Source of the DNA: Patulibacter minatonensis DSM 18081
Lineage (GTDB): Bacteria > Actinomycetota > Thermoleophilia > Solirubrobacterales > Solirubrobacteraceae
Reading direction: 5' to 3'
DNA: 64,000 nt
NCBI RefSeq assembly: GCF_000519325.1
Contig: NZ_KI912613.1
Span: 3,925,859-3,989,858, forward strand
Below the pieces are notes generated by a model. It was not told the DNA's origin, ran no database searches, and worked only from the letters and a program-made list of their open reading frames with translations. The position numbers were made by a program, and so were the translations under genes. This document shows positions 1 to 7,315 of this stretch, one piece after another (the first letter of the stretch is position 1; the number at the start of each line of letters is the position of its first letter).

Positions 1-279
1 TCCCCGGACGGCCTGGACCACGTCGATAGTGACGGCCGCGTTGCCGCTCGCGTGTTCCTCTCGCCCCCGCACTTCGAGTCTGGCAACGCGCTCTACATCC
101 GCCGAGATGTGTTGGAGGGCTACGCCAAAAGCCTTCAACGTGAGGTGGTCCTCGTGGTGCGTGGCGAGCGCCAGCCCGACTACGAACTCGTCAGAAGTCG
201 GCCGCAGTGGTACCTGAACGCTGTCAGATCGAACGCCCATGAGTGGGCGTTCGGTCGTCGGCTTAGCGACCTCGGCTAG
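1..279 (+). CDS. 3' end of an unrecognised gene (5' truncated)
   Basis: The frame is open from the first base and ends with TAG at 277-279, giving the last 92 residues of a larger protein. A GTG at 52 exists, but the frame is coding-like before it, so the window edge probably cuts the gene. The piece has a hydrophobic strand (LVVRGERQP near residue 60) and a W-rich end (QWYLN, EWAF). I do not recognise a family. It lies upstream of, and convergent with, a SIR2-like gene and could belong to the same accessory block. Base composition is less GC-extreme than the core genes further right. Confidence 0.55.
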   Translation, partial: SPDGLDHVDSDGRVAARVFLSPPHFESGNALYIRRDVLEGYAKSLQREVVLVVRGERQPDYELVRSRPQWYLNAVRSNAHEWAFGRRLSDLG

Positions 280-687
280 TTGAGTTGCCTACGGTCTCCG
301 TGAACACGGGACCGCATTGCCCCAGAAGAGGCGACGGCAGTTTCTGGCGGTAGGAGTCGCACGGCGGAGCGCCTCGTGTCCGACCGGTGGCCTGTAATCG
401 AAGGCCGAGCGCGGTCGCCCGTGGCTGTATCAACCGACAGATGCATCTCTGGCTGGAACAATTGTGTCCCGTTCGGAGCGGATGGTGGGCGGCGTTGCGA
501 GAACGACGCGCCCGGTTGGTGCGATGGGCGCTGCACGGTGGTCGGTTTCGACCGAGACAGAGTGGACGTCGCCAGGGGGTCGCGAAGAGGCGGAAGGTCA
601 CTTCGCGACGGAGCTGATCGTCGAGGACGACCCCTGGCGTCGGCCCGGACCGATCGGCAGCGACCGCGGGAAAGTCCTCACCGGGCC
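280..687. other. intergenic stretch, nothing recognised
   Basis: About 400 bases between the convergent ends of the partial gene and the SIR2-like gene. Open frames exist on both strands, but their products are Arg-rich and low-complexity, without any family resemblance. I see no RNA gene or clear terminator hairpin. Confidence 0.5.
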
Positions 688-1941
688 TCACGGTATCGGC
701 GGCGACTGCTCCGCGGGCCCGGTGTCGGAACCGAGAAGGTGTTGCAAACCGTCGCCGGCTCCCATCTCCAGATAGGTCATTCGGTTAGGTGGACGCTCCT
801 GTCCTTCGGGGAGCCAGTCTGGGTTCAGCCGGGCCTTGAGACCGTCGCGATAGTCGGGCCCGGATCCGCGGCCGCCCCCAGAGGACCAGGACGGATCGAT
901 GACGACGATCCCACGCCGATGGTCGGCGGCTAGCCACTGCTCAATGATGTGGTTCACGTGATCGTCTCGGTAGGCGTAGCCGATTGAGATGAGCGTCAGC
1001 GCTCCGGCGAGTCGCTGTTCGAATTCGCTCAGCATCGAGCGGAAGGGCCCGCCGCCCTTCAGTTTGCCGCGCTTGCCGAATACCACCTGGGGGGCACCAT
1101 GGTCGTCGATCCTGGCTACCGCGATCGCTTCCCGTGCGATGTGGCCTAGCTGCGCCTCGGAAGTGGCTGCTCTCCAGTCGATCGAACCGTGCAGTTTGAG
1201 GAGTCGTACGCCCTTCTCCGGGCCATCCCAGGAACGGTGCGACGTCCAGGATTCAATTCCGGTTGAGACGTCGATGCCTCGGGCGGCACCCTCCTGTTCG
1301 ACGGCAAGATCGTAGTTCAGGGTGGTTACGTCCACTCGCTTGTCTCTTGCCATCTCAAGCAGCGGACCGAGGTACGCCGTCTGTCCCGGCGGGATAGCCA
1401 CGAGCTGCTTCAGCTGTTGGACCATACGGTCCGCGAGCCCGCGGTAGACATCGCCTGTGCCTTGCCCTGTGGCAGATCTAATAAGGGCGACGACCTCATC
1501 GCGAGCGGTGTCGAAGCCCGGCTTCGCGAGGGCTTGAGCGAACCGCTTGTCCCAGAACGACGGCAGCCGGGGTCGGTCCCAGACGTCTACCGCAGGATGC
1601 CACGAAGCGACAAACGGGCTCACTTCGAGATCGCGTCGTTCGGCGAGGAGCTCGACCGCGGAATAAACGCGCTCTACGTCGAGGCTGCGGAGTGGGTCAT
1701 GCCCAGCCGCGGCGTCATACGCGGCGATCGCTCCGCAGACAAAGTTCAGGGCTTGTCCCGCCTGGTCGAGATATCCGGCTTCGTTGAACGACGCGAGCAG
1801 CTTCTGGGTCATCTGCAGAGACGTTGGAGCTCCGGCTTCGACCGACGCGCCGGCACCCAAAAGAAACATGGGGCTTGAGATCAGCGGTCGACTGGGGTTT
1901 GTCGCATCGTTCACCTGGACATCGTAAGCCGCGAAATGCAA
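688..1941 (-). CDS. SIR2-like (SIR2_2-type) NADase-family protein, probable defence gene
   Basis: 417 residues from a TTG at 1941. The SIR2 nucleotide-binding signature GAGAS is at residues 29-33, followed by TLNYD (N209), KLHGSIDW (H251) and the late motif GYAYRDDHVN (321-330). In the family, proteins with GAGxS, TxNYD, KxHGS and GYxxxDxHIN are SIR2-like enzymes, and the Asn and His are the residues needed for NAD+ hydrolysis in defence proteins such as ThsA. Both are present, so activity is plausible. The start is uncertain: in-frame GTG at 1914 and ATG at 1869 also precede the motif, and no clear ribosome site favours one. A C-terminal stretch of about 85 residues follows the last motif. 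No effector partner is identifiable. Neighbours are of unknown function. Confidence 0.8.
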   Translation of the reverse strand: MHFAAYDVQVNDATNPSRPLISSPMFLLGAGASVEAGAPTSLQMTQKLLASFNEAGYLDQAGQALNFVCGAIAAYDAAAGHDPLRSLDVERVYSAVELLAERRDLEVSPFVASWHPAVDVWDRPRLPSFWDKRFAQALAKPGFDTARDEVVALIRSATGQGTGDVYRGLADRMVQQLKQLVAIPPGQTAYLGPLLEMARDKRVDVTTLNYDLAVEQEGAARGIDVSTGIESWTSHRSWDGPEKGVRLLKLHGSIDWRAATSEAQLGHIAREAIAVARIDDHGAPQVVFGKRGKLKGGGPFRSMLSEFEQRLAGALTLISIGYAYRDDHVNHIIEQWLAADHRRGIVVIDPSWSSGGGRGSGPDYRDGLKARLNPDWLPEGQERPPNRMTYLEMGAGDGLQHLLGSDTGPAEQSPPIP

Positions 1942-2119
1942 CGCGCGTGGGCGGCTGTCACGAGGCCCCTACACCCGAGTCTCAAAGGACCGGCCCGTTC
2001 AGAGCGCGGTGCCTGTTGCGGTTGCAGTCGCCGACTTCACCGCCCTGCGTGGTCACCGTCGACGGGCGCACGTAGGCCCGTCGCTACTCCTGAGGCCGGC
2101 GTTTCCGAGGTTTGTCCGG

Positions 2120-2302
2120 ATGGTGATGCGCGATGCGCTGGACCGCGTCCCGGTAGCGATCACGATCATCTACTTCGACCCTCGGGAGCGGGACCTCATG
2201 CCGAAGATTCTCGGTGTGAGCTTCGTGCTTCTGAAGTCCGATGGGATCTACAACAAGTTCAACGACAGATTTGGTGCCGGGCCCGGCAGCGGCGGTGCAT
2301 AA
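2120..2302 (+). CDS. small unknown protein, 60 aa
   Basis: ATG at 2120, with CGAGG at 2106-2110 about nine bases upstream, and TAA at 2302. Codon third positions are mostly G/C through the frame, as in real genes here, whereas the frame upstream of 2120 loses that bias. The product contains a hydrophobic strand and a charged centre (ITIIYFDPRERDLMPKILG) ending in a Gly-rich tail. No family recognised. It sits between the divergent SIR2-like gene and the membrane protein at 2395, reading the same way as the latter. Confidence 0.45.
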   Translation: MVMRDALDRVPVAITIIYFDPRERDLMPKILGVSFVLLKSDGIYNKFNDRFGAGPGSGGA

Positions 2303-2394
2303 CCGACGCTGACTGGGCGCCGGGTGTCGCGTGGCATTGGACGCTGGCCCACGGCCCCGTAGCGTCGGCGGCCGAGAGTACGGTCGGTTGGTAC

Positions 2395-3411
2395 ATGACG
2401 GAGACAGGGGAGCGAGGAAAGGCGGGCGCGGGTAGCGACGTGCGCGACGAACACCTGGATTGCACTGGCCAGCGGCCCGAGCTGACCGAATCTACCGCGG
2501 GTGTCCGTCGGCGGTTCTGGCCGACGGCAAGCGCCGGCCTGATGGCTGTGGGAGGGAGCGCGATCGTCGCCGCATTTGCGCTGAACGCCGGCGCGAAGGC
2601 CGAGACGTGGTCGGCGATTGCCGCATGGCTGACTTTGCTGGTGGCGTTGGGTGCCGCTCTTGTCACTGTTCATCAAGTCGTCGAGGGGCGACGGCAGAGG
2701 GCCGAGGACGACGCGGCCGCGCACGATCGGCTTCGACAGCAGGCGAAGCAGGCATGGGACCTACACGGGAGCCAGCTCGAAGCCCAACGCGAGCTGGCCG
2801 AGCAGGCAGCTCAGCCTTACGTGGTGGTGTTCGCCGAGGCAAAGGTGATGGCGTCAGGCAACTACGCCGAACTCGTCGTTCGGAACGTCGGCAAGACACC
2901 GGCCTACGACGTGCGATTGACTTTTGATCAGACCGTTATGTCTGAGCTCGATCGTTCGGAGACCCACCCGCTGCGGATCCCCGACCGCTTTCCGGTCCTG
3001 GCTCCGGGCCAAGAATGGCGGACGCTCTGGGCGGATCTTCGCCGCGAGCTCGACGACGATTCAGCTTGGCCGCCACTCACTACCGCCGTAGCTGATTTCA
3101 GACGAGCTGGGGGTCTTGCACCCATCGGTGGGCCGTTCGAATATCAGCTGGATCTCCGATCGCTGGTGCACGGTCATATCGTCGAGTACGGGGCTCACGA
3201 CGGCGCGAAAGCTCTGCGCGAGATTGAAAAGACGGTGAAGCGCTGGCGCGGTCTTTCGGGCCAGTCCGTTCAGGTCGTATCGCGTGACGGTGACGCACGA
3301 GACCGCCGGCGAGAGCGTGAGAAGCACGAACGCGGGCCTCGGCCGTTCGGCCCTTGGTCGCTACCACCGGCGCCAGTGACTTCTCCTCAGCCGGGCGACG
3401 CAGAAGTCTGA
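2395..3411 (+). CDS. unknown two-span membrane protein with cytoplasmic coiled coil
   Basis: 338 residues from ATG at 2395; the frame is open further upstream, but the composition there is not coding-like. Two hydrophobic segments lie at about residues 43-65 (AVGGSAIVAAFALNAG) and 73-95 (WSAIAAWLTLLVALGAALV), followed by a charged helical stretch (about 97-140) and a globular C-terminal half with beta-type sequence (YAELVVRNVGKTPAYDVRL). This is a common plan for uncharacterised bacterial membrane proteins. No enzymatic motif is visible. It lies in the accessory block beside the SIR2-like gene and converges on the VapC-like gene with a 20-base gap. Confidence 0.65.
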   Translation: MTETGERGKAGAGSDVRDEHLDCTGQRPELTESTAGVRRRFWPTASAGLMAVGGSAIVAAFALNAGAKAETWSAIAAWLTLLVALGAALVTVHQVVEGRRQRAEDDAAAHDRLRQQAKQAWDLHGSQLEAQRELAEQAAQPYVVVFAEAKVMASGNYAELVVRNVGKTPAYDVRLTFDQTVMSELDRSETHPLRIPDRFPVLAPGQEWRTLWADLRRELDDDSAWPPLTTAVADFRRAGGLAPIGGPFEYQLDLRSLVHGHIVEYGAHDGAKALREIEKTVKRWRGLSGQSVQVVSRDGDARDRRREREKHERGPRPFGPWSLPPAPVTSPQPGDAEV

Positions 3412-3431
3412 CTCGACCCGCGCCGTCTGGG

Positions 3432-3812
3432 TCACCGCAGGAGACGAACAGTGACCGGAAGGTCGAGGTCGGCCCAGACACGGTCGGCGGTCAGCACCTC
3501 GGGTGGGCTGCTGCGAACCGTCAACGCGAGGCAGCATCGGTCGCCGAGGGAGAGCGATCTTCCGCCGTCGAGGGCACGCATGGCGCCGGCGAGTTCGGCG
3601 TCTTCTTCGGTGACCGGCTCGATTGTGACGCCCGCGGCGGCGAGGAGTTCGCGGACGCGGGCTACGTCCACGTCGACGTCGATCAGCTTGCCGACGACCT
3701 CGGCGAGGTTCGCCGCGCCGAGCTTCGCCGACTGCAGCGCCCCGGCGACCACCGCGGCCCCTGGCTCGTCATGGACGAGCGCGAGAACGGCAGAGGCGTC
3801 GAGGACGGTCAT
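3432..3812 (-). CDS. PIN-domain toxin, VapC-like
   Basis: 126 residues starting [18 protein letters not shown]. The acidic PIN-domain residues are visible: D5 in the first strand, E38 (LAEVV), D91 ([13 protein letters not shown]) and D110 ([10 protein letters not shown]). PIN toxins are Mg2+-dependent RNases, often cutting tRNA or rRNA. The start ATG (3810-3812) overlaps the stop of the antitoxin gene (3809-3811) as ATGA, so the two are translationally coupled in antitoxin-first order. Length is normal for VapC. Which RNA it would cut cannot be read from the sequence. Confidence 0.85.
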   Translation of the reverse strand: MTVLDASAVLALVHDEPGAAVVAGALQSAKLGAANLAEVVGKLIDVDVDVARVRELLAAAGVTIEPVTEEDAELAGAMRALDGGRSLSLGDRCCLALTVRSSPPEVLTADRVWADLDLPVTVRLLR

Positions 3813-4051
3813 TCCGACGCGGCGGCCTGGCGGCGCTCGGCGAGTAGCTCGTCGACCAGTGACCGGGACTTCGGTACGCCCGCGGCGAGACCCCGGAGCT
3901 CGGACGCGGCGTCCTTCTGCGACTCGATCACGAGCCGGCGACCGGACAGCTGGAGGTGTAGGCGGTCGCCGGCCGCCAGACCCAGCTCGGCTCGCACGTC
4001 GGCGGGGATCACGAGGCGGCCCTGCTGCCCAAGTACAAGAGTGGCACCCAT
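3809..4051 (-). CDS. AbrB/MazE-type antitoxin of the PIN toxin
   Basis: 80 residues. The N-terminal half ([20 protein letters not shown], then [14 protein letters not shown]) is a SpoVT-AbrB swapped-hairpin DNA-binding domain with the usual G-R-[LV]-V-I-P core. The C-terminal part ([17 protein letters not shown]) is the helical toxin-binding tail, typically disordered until bound. The start ATG is at 4049-4051, and a perfect inverted repeat begins ten bases upstream, consistent with autoregulation by the antitoxin or the complex. The gene is first in a two-gene unit with the PIN toxin. Confidence 0.85.
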   Translation of the reverse strand: MGATLVLGQQGRLVIPADVRAELGLAAGDRLHLQLSGRRLVIESQKDAASELRGLAAGVPKSRSLVDELLAERRQAAASE

Positions 4052-4060
4052 GCCGAAAGT

Positions 4061-4087
4061 GTGGCACGAGTGCGGGCATCGTGCCAC
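4061..4087 (-). promoter_or_regulatory. candidate operator of the toxin-antitoxin pair
   Basis: A perfect 9-bp inverted repeat, GTGGCACGA at 4061-4069 and TCGTGCCAC at 4079-4087, separated by nine bases, lies just upstream of the antitoxin start. Dyads in this position are what AbrB/MazE-type antitoxins bind to repress their own transcription. The role is inferred from position and symmetry only. Confidence 0.55.
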
Positions 4088-4932
4088 TTCTGCTCGGGGC
4101 GGAGCGGGCCGGTGCCTGCCGTAGAGGTCTTCCCCGGGTCGAAAATGTCGAAAGGGACCAAGCTCGAGTGCGAAGCCGTTCGCCGTCCGCCGCGCTCGGG
4201 CTCCGGGACACGAGCAGACTGGGCGCGAAAGCCCAGTGGTAACAAGCGCCCACTGGTCACTCGGGGTGGTCGTCCGCGCGGTGATCACTCGTTAGCACCA
4301 TCTCGGCCTGACGCCGACGGATGTCCGCAGACGTCCGGGCCGGAAGGTCGGGGGGCGTTGTCCCCGCCACGGCCGGGCGACGCCTGCCAGCCGAGGTCGA
4401 GCGCGGCGTTCGGTCCCTATGGAACGCGCCCCCCGCTCTCGTCGCACGACGCCCTAGTTCACTGCCGGTCGCGCCGGAATGCGCGTAGTCATGGGTGCCT
4501 GACCGATCCGGTTTTGGGTGGACGGGCCGGCCTCGCAATCCGGCGCGAGCCGTCGACGCCTGCCGGCGCCGGAAACGTAGAAGAAGGAGAGAGAGCCGGG
4601 TGGCGACTCGTTGCGCGGGTTCAGACGTGGTCGTCGTCCACGTCGATCTCCTAGACGGAGATCACCGAGGCCACCTCACCGCGAAATCGACTTCGTCGAT
4701 CCGCGCACACAGTATCCACCCCTTGGAGAGGGCCGATTCGAGCTGGTCACTCAGGACGCGGGCCCCCGCACGGGCGACGCGTACAGGCCGGCGAACGGCC
4801 GGCGCCACGGCTGATAAGTGACTCGGTTGCCTCTTCGCCGTCCGACGTTTGAGTCCACGCGACGGGCCATCCCGCGCCCGGTGGTCACTAGTGCCCATTG
4901 CCGCGGCCGGTGCGCCGATCTAGAAATCGAGC
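4088..4932. other. intergenic stretch, no supported gene
   Basis: About 850 bases between the antitoxin operator and the HTH gene. Frames on both strands give Arg/Pro/Ser-rich products with no recognisable domain. One minus-strand frame ending at 4662 has a gene-like end (residues LSKGWILCARIDEVDFAV) and may be the decayed 3' end of a gene. A short inverted repeat (CAGTGG/CCACTG) lies near 4233-4253. No integrase remnant was recognised. Confidence 0.4.
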
Positions 4933-5175
4933 ATGGCTTCGGCCTTCCCCGATCCCCGGCCCCGTTCGCTCCCCGGAGCCGTAGGTGTGCGCGCTCGCCC
5001 GCTCACCCGCGACGAGGTCCTGACTGCCGCCGAGGTCGCCGATCTCCTGAAGCTGCCGAAGTCGACGGTCTACGAGCTCGCCCGTCGCGGGGTCCTGCCG
5101 GCGGCCCGCCTTGGGCGGACGCTGCGCTTCGTCCGGTCGGACGTCGAGCGGCGCGTCCGCGAGCCGCTCAACTGA
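4933..5175 (+). CDS. excisionase/MerR-like HTH DNA-binding protein
   Basis: 80 residues. The core from about residue 28 (LTAAEVADLLKLPKSTVYELARRG, then LPAARLGRTLRFVRSDVERRV) is the HTH_17/excisionase-type winged helix with the usual 'tAeevAelLkvskstvyrl...G.lpavriGr.wRf...dv..wl' pattern. The first 25 residues are Pro/Arg-rich and may not be translated, but no better start was seen. Such proteins act as recombination directionality factors or small regulators. It ends 167 bases from the 3' end of a tRNA-Arg, the usual location of an excision gene in a tRNA-integrated element, though no integrase is visible. Confidence 0.75.
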   Translation: MASAFPDPRPRSLPGAVGVRARPLTRDEVLTAAEVADLLKLPKSTVYELARRGVLPAARLGRTLRFVRSDVERRVREPLN

Positions 5176-5310
5176 TCGCCGCGTCCATTGGCTCATCGGC
5201 GCGTTCCCGAGGCCCGACGCGGCCCCGCGGGTGCTCGGCCGCCGAAGTGGTACCCGCAGGTGGTACCCGCACCCGAACGACCCCCATGACGCCTCACCCC
5301 GGAAACTAAG

Positions 5311-5334
5311 AAACCCCCGCAAACGCGGGGGTTT
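5311..5334 (-). terminator. intrinsic terminator of the tRNA-Arg
   Basis: A perfect 10-bp stem (AAACCCCCGC / GCGGGGGTTT) with a 4-base loop. Read on the minus strand it directly follows the tRNA, and the arm plus its extension gives a T-rich end (GTTTCTT). It is the clearest Rho-independent terminator in the window. It could also stop plus-strand transcripts from the HTH gene. Confidence 0.75.
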
Positions 5335-5341
5335 CGTGGAG

Positions 5342-5414
5342 CGCGCCCGGCAAGATTCGAACTTGCGACTTTCTGCTCCGGAGGCAGACACTCTATCCAC
5401 TGAGCTACGGGCGC
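5342..5414 (-). tRNA. tRNA-Arg, anticodon CCG
   Basis: All arms fold: acceptor GCGCCCG/CGGGCGC, D stem GCTC/GAGT, anticodon stem TCTGC/GCAGA around loop CTCCGGA (anticodon CCG, reading CGG), and T stem GCAAG/CTTGC with TTCGAAT. Length is 73 nt including the G discriminator at 5342. CCA is not encoded: the next minus-strand bases read CTC. tRNA 3' ends are common integration sites, and the accessory block lies on the 3' side of this gene. Confidence 0.93.
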
Positions 5415-5441
5415 CGGTGGACCCGACTCGGTCCGCGTCGG

Positions 5442-5447
5442 AGTGTA
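5442..5447 (-). promoter_or_regulatory. -10 box for the tRNA-Arg
   Basis: Minus-strand TACACT matches the TANNNT -10 seen throughout the window. Transcription would start near 5435, about 20 bases before the mature 5' end. No convincing -35 is visible. Confidence 0.45.
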
Positions 5448-5481
5448 GCGAGCCGACCGGCTGACGCGGACACCGACCCAC

Positions 5482-5487
5482 TACCCT
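5482..5487 (+). promoter_or_regulatory. -10 box of rnz, leaderless spacing
   Basis: TACCCT ends seven bases before the GTG start of rnz, so transcription should begin at or next to the start codon. No Shine-Dalgarno sequence is present. Confidence 0.5.
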
Positions 5488-5494
5488 CGGCCGC

Positions 5495-6655
5495 GTGAAC
5501 CTGGAGGTCCTCTTCGTCGGCACCGGCGGCTCGGCGCCCACCGCGCGGCGCGGGCTGCCGGCCATGCTCGTCCGGCGCGGGGGAGAGGACGTCCTGGTCG
5601 ACTGCGGCGAGGGAACGCAGCGGCAGCTGATGCGCTCGAGCGGACTCGTCGAGCTCGACCTCGTCCTGCTGACGCACCTGCACGCCGACCACTGGCTCGG
5701 GCTGCCCGGGCTGCTGAAGACGTTCGACCTGCGCGAGCGCGAGGCCCCGCTCCTGATCGCCGGCCCCGTCGGGACGACCGCGGCGGTCGAGGGGCTGCTG
5801 CGGATCACCGGCGGCGTGCGGTACCCGCTGACGGTGCAGGACGTGGAGCCCGGCGACGAGCTGCGCCGCGACGGCTGGACCGCGGAGGCGATCGGGGTCC
5901 AGCACCGGACGACGGCACTGGGGTGGGTCGTCGCCGAGGACGACCGGCCCGGCCGCTTCGACGTCGACGCCGCGCGCGCCCTCGGTGTCGGGCTGGACGA
6001 TCCCCGCGAGTTCGGCCTGCTGCAGCGGGGCGAGACGGTGCGGGGCATCCGGCCGGAGCAGGTCACGGGGGAGAAGCGGTTCGGCCGACGGATCGTGTTC
6101 TCGGGCGACACGCGCCCGTGCGACGCGGTCCGCAAGGCGGCGTGGAGGTGCGACCTGCTCGTCCACGAGGCCACGTTCCTGACCGAGCACGAGGCGCGCG
6201 CGCGGAAGACCGGGCACAGCACCGCGGCGCAGGCTGCGGCGCTGGCGGAGGAGGCCGAGGTCGGCCTCCTGGCGCTCACCCACCTGTCTGCTCGGCATCG
6301 TCCGTCGGACGCCCTGGCAGAAGCCCGCGCGGCGTTCGAGCACACGGTGCTGCCACGGGACTTCGACGTCGTCGAGGTCCCGTTCCCGGAACGCGGCGAC
6401 CCCGTCCTGCACCCCGGAGCCGGGCGCGCGCCGCGGGGTGGCGTCGCCCGCCCCGATGTCGGCCCCGCGCTCGACGATCCGGAGGACGACGCCGCCGAGG
6501 ACGGTGCCACCGTGGGGGTTCCCGACGCCGTTCCCGCTGGCGCCGGCTCCGCACCCGACGCCGACGCGCCCGCGTCCGACGCCGCTCGCTCCGACCACCC
6601 CGGGGACGACCCCGGCCCCGCCGACGACGCTGCTAGCCTCCCGTCCGCTCGTTAA
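5495..6655 (+). CDS. rnz: ribonuclease Z (tRNA 3' endonuclease)
   Basis: 386 residues from GTG. This is a metallo-beta-lactamase-fold enzyme that cuts the 3' trailer from tRNA precursors. The zinc motif HLHADH is at residues 61-66. VDCGEGTQRQL, the FSGDTRPC motif, HEATF and the late LTHLSARHRP are all in RNase Z order, with the exosite-like HRTTALGWVV region between. The enzyme is usually about 310 residues. Here the catalytic part ends near 305, and the remaining roughly 80 residues are an acidic Ala/Pro/Asp-rich, probably disordered tail. Its substrates include CCA-less tRNAs such as the divergent tRNA-Arg next door. The stop codon abuts the PyrR-binding hairpin of the next operon. Confidence 0.93.
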   Translation: MNLEVLFVGTGGSAPTARRGLPAMLVRRGGEDVLVDCGEGTQRQLMRSSGLVELDLVLLTHLHADHWLGLPGLLKTFDLREREAPLLIAGPVGTTAAVEGLLRITGGVRYPLTVQDVEPGDELRRDGWTAEAIGVQHRTTALGWVVAEDDRPGRFDVDAARALGVGLDDPREFGLLQRGETVRGIRPEQVTGEKRFGRRIVFSGDTRPCDAVRKAAWRCDLLVHEATFLTEHEARARKTGHSTAAQAAALAEEAEVGLLALTHLSARHRPSDALAEARAAFEHTVLPRDFDVVEVPFPERGDPVLHPGAGRAPRGGVARPDVGPALDDPEDDAAEDGATVGVPDAVPAGAGSAPDADAPASDAARSDHPGDDPGPADDAASLPSAR

Positions 6656-6656
6656 G

Positions 6657-6674
6657 CCGGTCCAGAGAGGCCGG
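6657..6674 (+). promoter_or_regulatory. PyrR-binding RNA hairpin in front of the pyr operon
   Basis: The RNA reads CCGG-U-CC-AGAGA-GG-CCGG: a 4-bp stem, a bulged U, two more pairs and an AGAGA loop. The core UCCAGAGAGGC equals the PyrR recognition consensus (UCCnGnGAGGY) known from Bacillus leaders and mycobacteria. It begins right after the rnz stop and ends 14 bases before pyrR. The loop contains the only purine-rich SD-like segment, so PyrR-UMP binding would hide it, as in mycobacterial translational repression. Mechanism inferred; motif match seen directly. Confidence 0.75.
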
Positions 6675-6688
6675 GACGATCCCATCGC

Positions 6689-7315
6689 ATGCCTTTTGAG
6701 ACCACCGTCCTCGACGGATCCGACATGGCGCGCACGCTCGCGCGCATCGCCCACGAGATCGTGGAGGGTCATCCGGACCCCGCGAAGGTCGTGCTGGTCG
6801 GGATCCACACCCGCGGTGCCGTGCTCGCCGCCCGGCTGCAGGAGCGCCTGAGCGACCTGCTCGGCATCGAGGTCCCCCTCGGCGACCTCGACATCGCCTT
6901 CTACCGCGACGACCTCGGCGAGGTGGCCGACGTCGCGCCGCCCGAGCCCGACGCCGCCGGCCCGGTGATCCACGCCACGCACCTCGACGGGATCCCGCTC
7001 GAGGGCGGGTCCGTGGTGCTCGTCGACGACGTGCTCTTCACCGGACGTACGATCCGCGCGGCCATCGAAGCGATCTTCGACTACGGCCGCCCCGGCCGCG
7101 TCCAGCTCGCGGTCCTCGTCGACCGCGGCCACCGCGAGCTCCCGATCCGGGCGGACTACGTCGGCAAGAACCTGCCGACCGCCGTCGCCGAGCGGGTGAA
7201 CGTGCGCGTGGCGGAGATCGACGGCCGCGACGAGGTCGCCATCGAGCGCCGCATGCCGCCCGCCGGCCCGGACGGCGACACCGACCCCACGCCACCGGAG
7301 GATCGCGCCGCATGA
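6689..7315 (+). CDS. pyrR: PyrR, pyr operon regulator / uracil phosphoribosyltransferase
   Basis: 208 residues. The type I phosphoribosyltransferase PRPP loop LVDDVLFTGRT is at residues 111-121; GIHTRGAVLA (39-48) and the late DRGHRELPIRADYVGKN block are typical of PyrR. With UMP bound the protein binds mRNA and lowers pyr expression, and it can also make UMP from uracil and PRPP. An acidic, Pro-rich C-terminal tail of roughly 20 residues follows the domain. It is the first gene of the operon, directly behind its own RNA target, and overlaps pyrB by 4 nt (ATGA). Confidence 0.95.
   Translation: MPFETTVLDGSDMARTLARIAHEIVEGHPDPAKVVLVGIHTRGAVLAARLQERLSDLLGIEVPLGDLDIAFYRDDLGEVADVAPPEPDAAGPVIHATHLDGIPLEGGSVVLVDDVLFTGRTIRAAIEAIFDYGRPGRVQLAVLVDRGHRELPIRADYVGKNLPTAVAERVNVRVAEIDGRDEVAIERRMPPAGPDGDTDPTPPEDRAA

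Noticed and set aside
376-933. Plus-strand 185-codon frame over the SIR2-like 3' end
   Set aside because: No domain and overlaps the better-supported SIR2-like gene on the other strand.
4662-4898. Minus-strand 78-codon frame with a gene-like C terminus
   Set aside because: Only the last 28 residues look coding; the N-terminal part is Arg-rich noise and no family was recognised. Mentioned as a possible remnant only.
5255-5280. Short tandem repeat TGGTACCCGCA x2 near the tRNA
   Set aside because: Only two 11-base copies and no match to the tRNA 3' end, so not supported as an attachment site.
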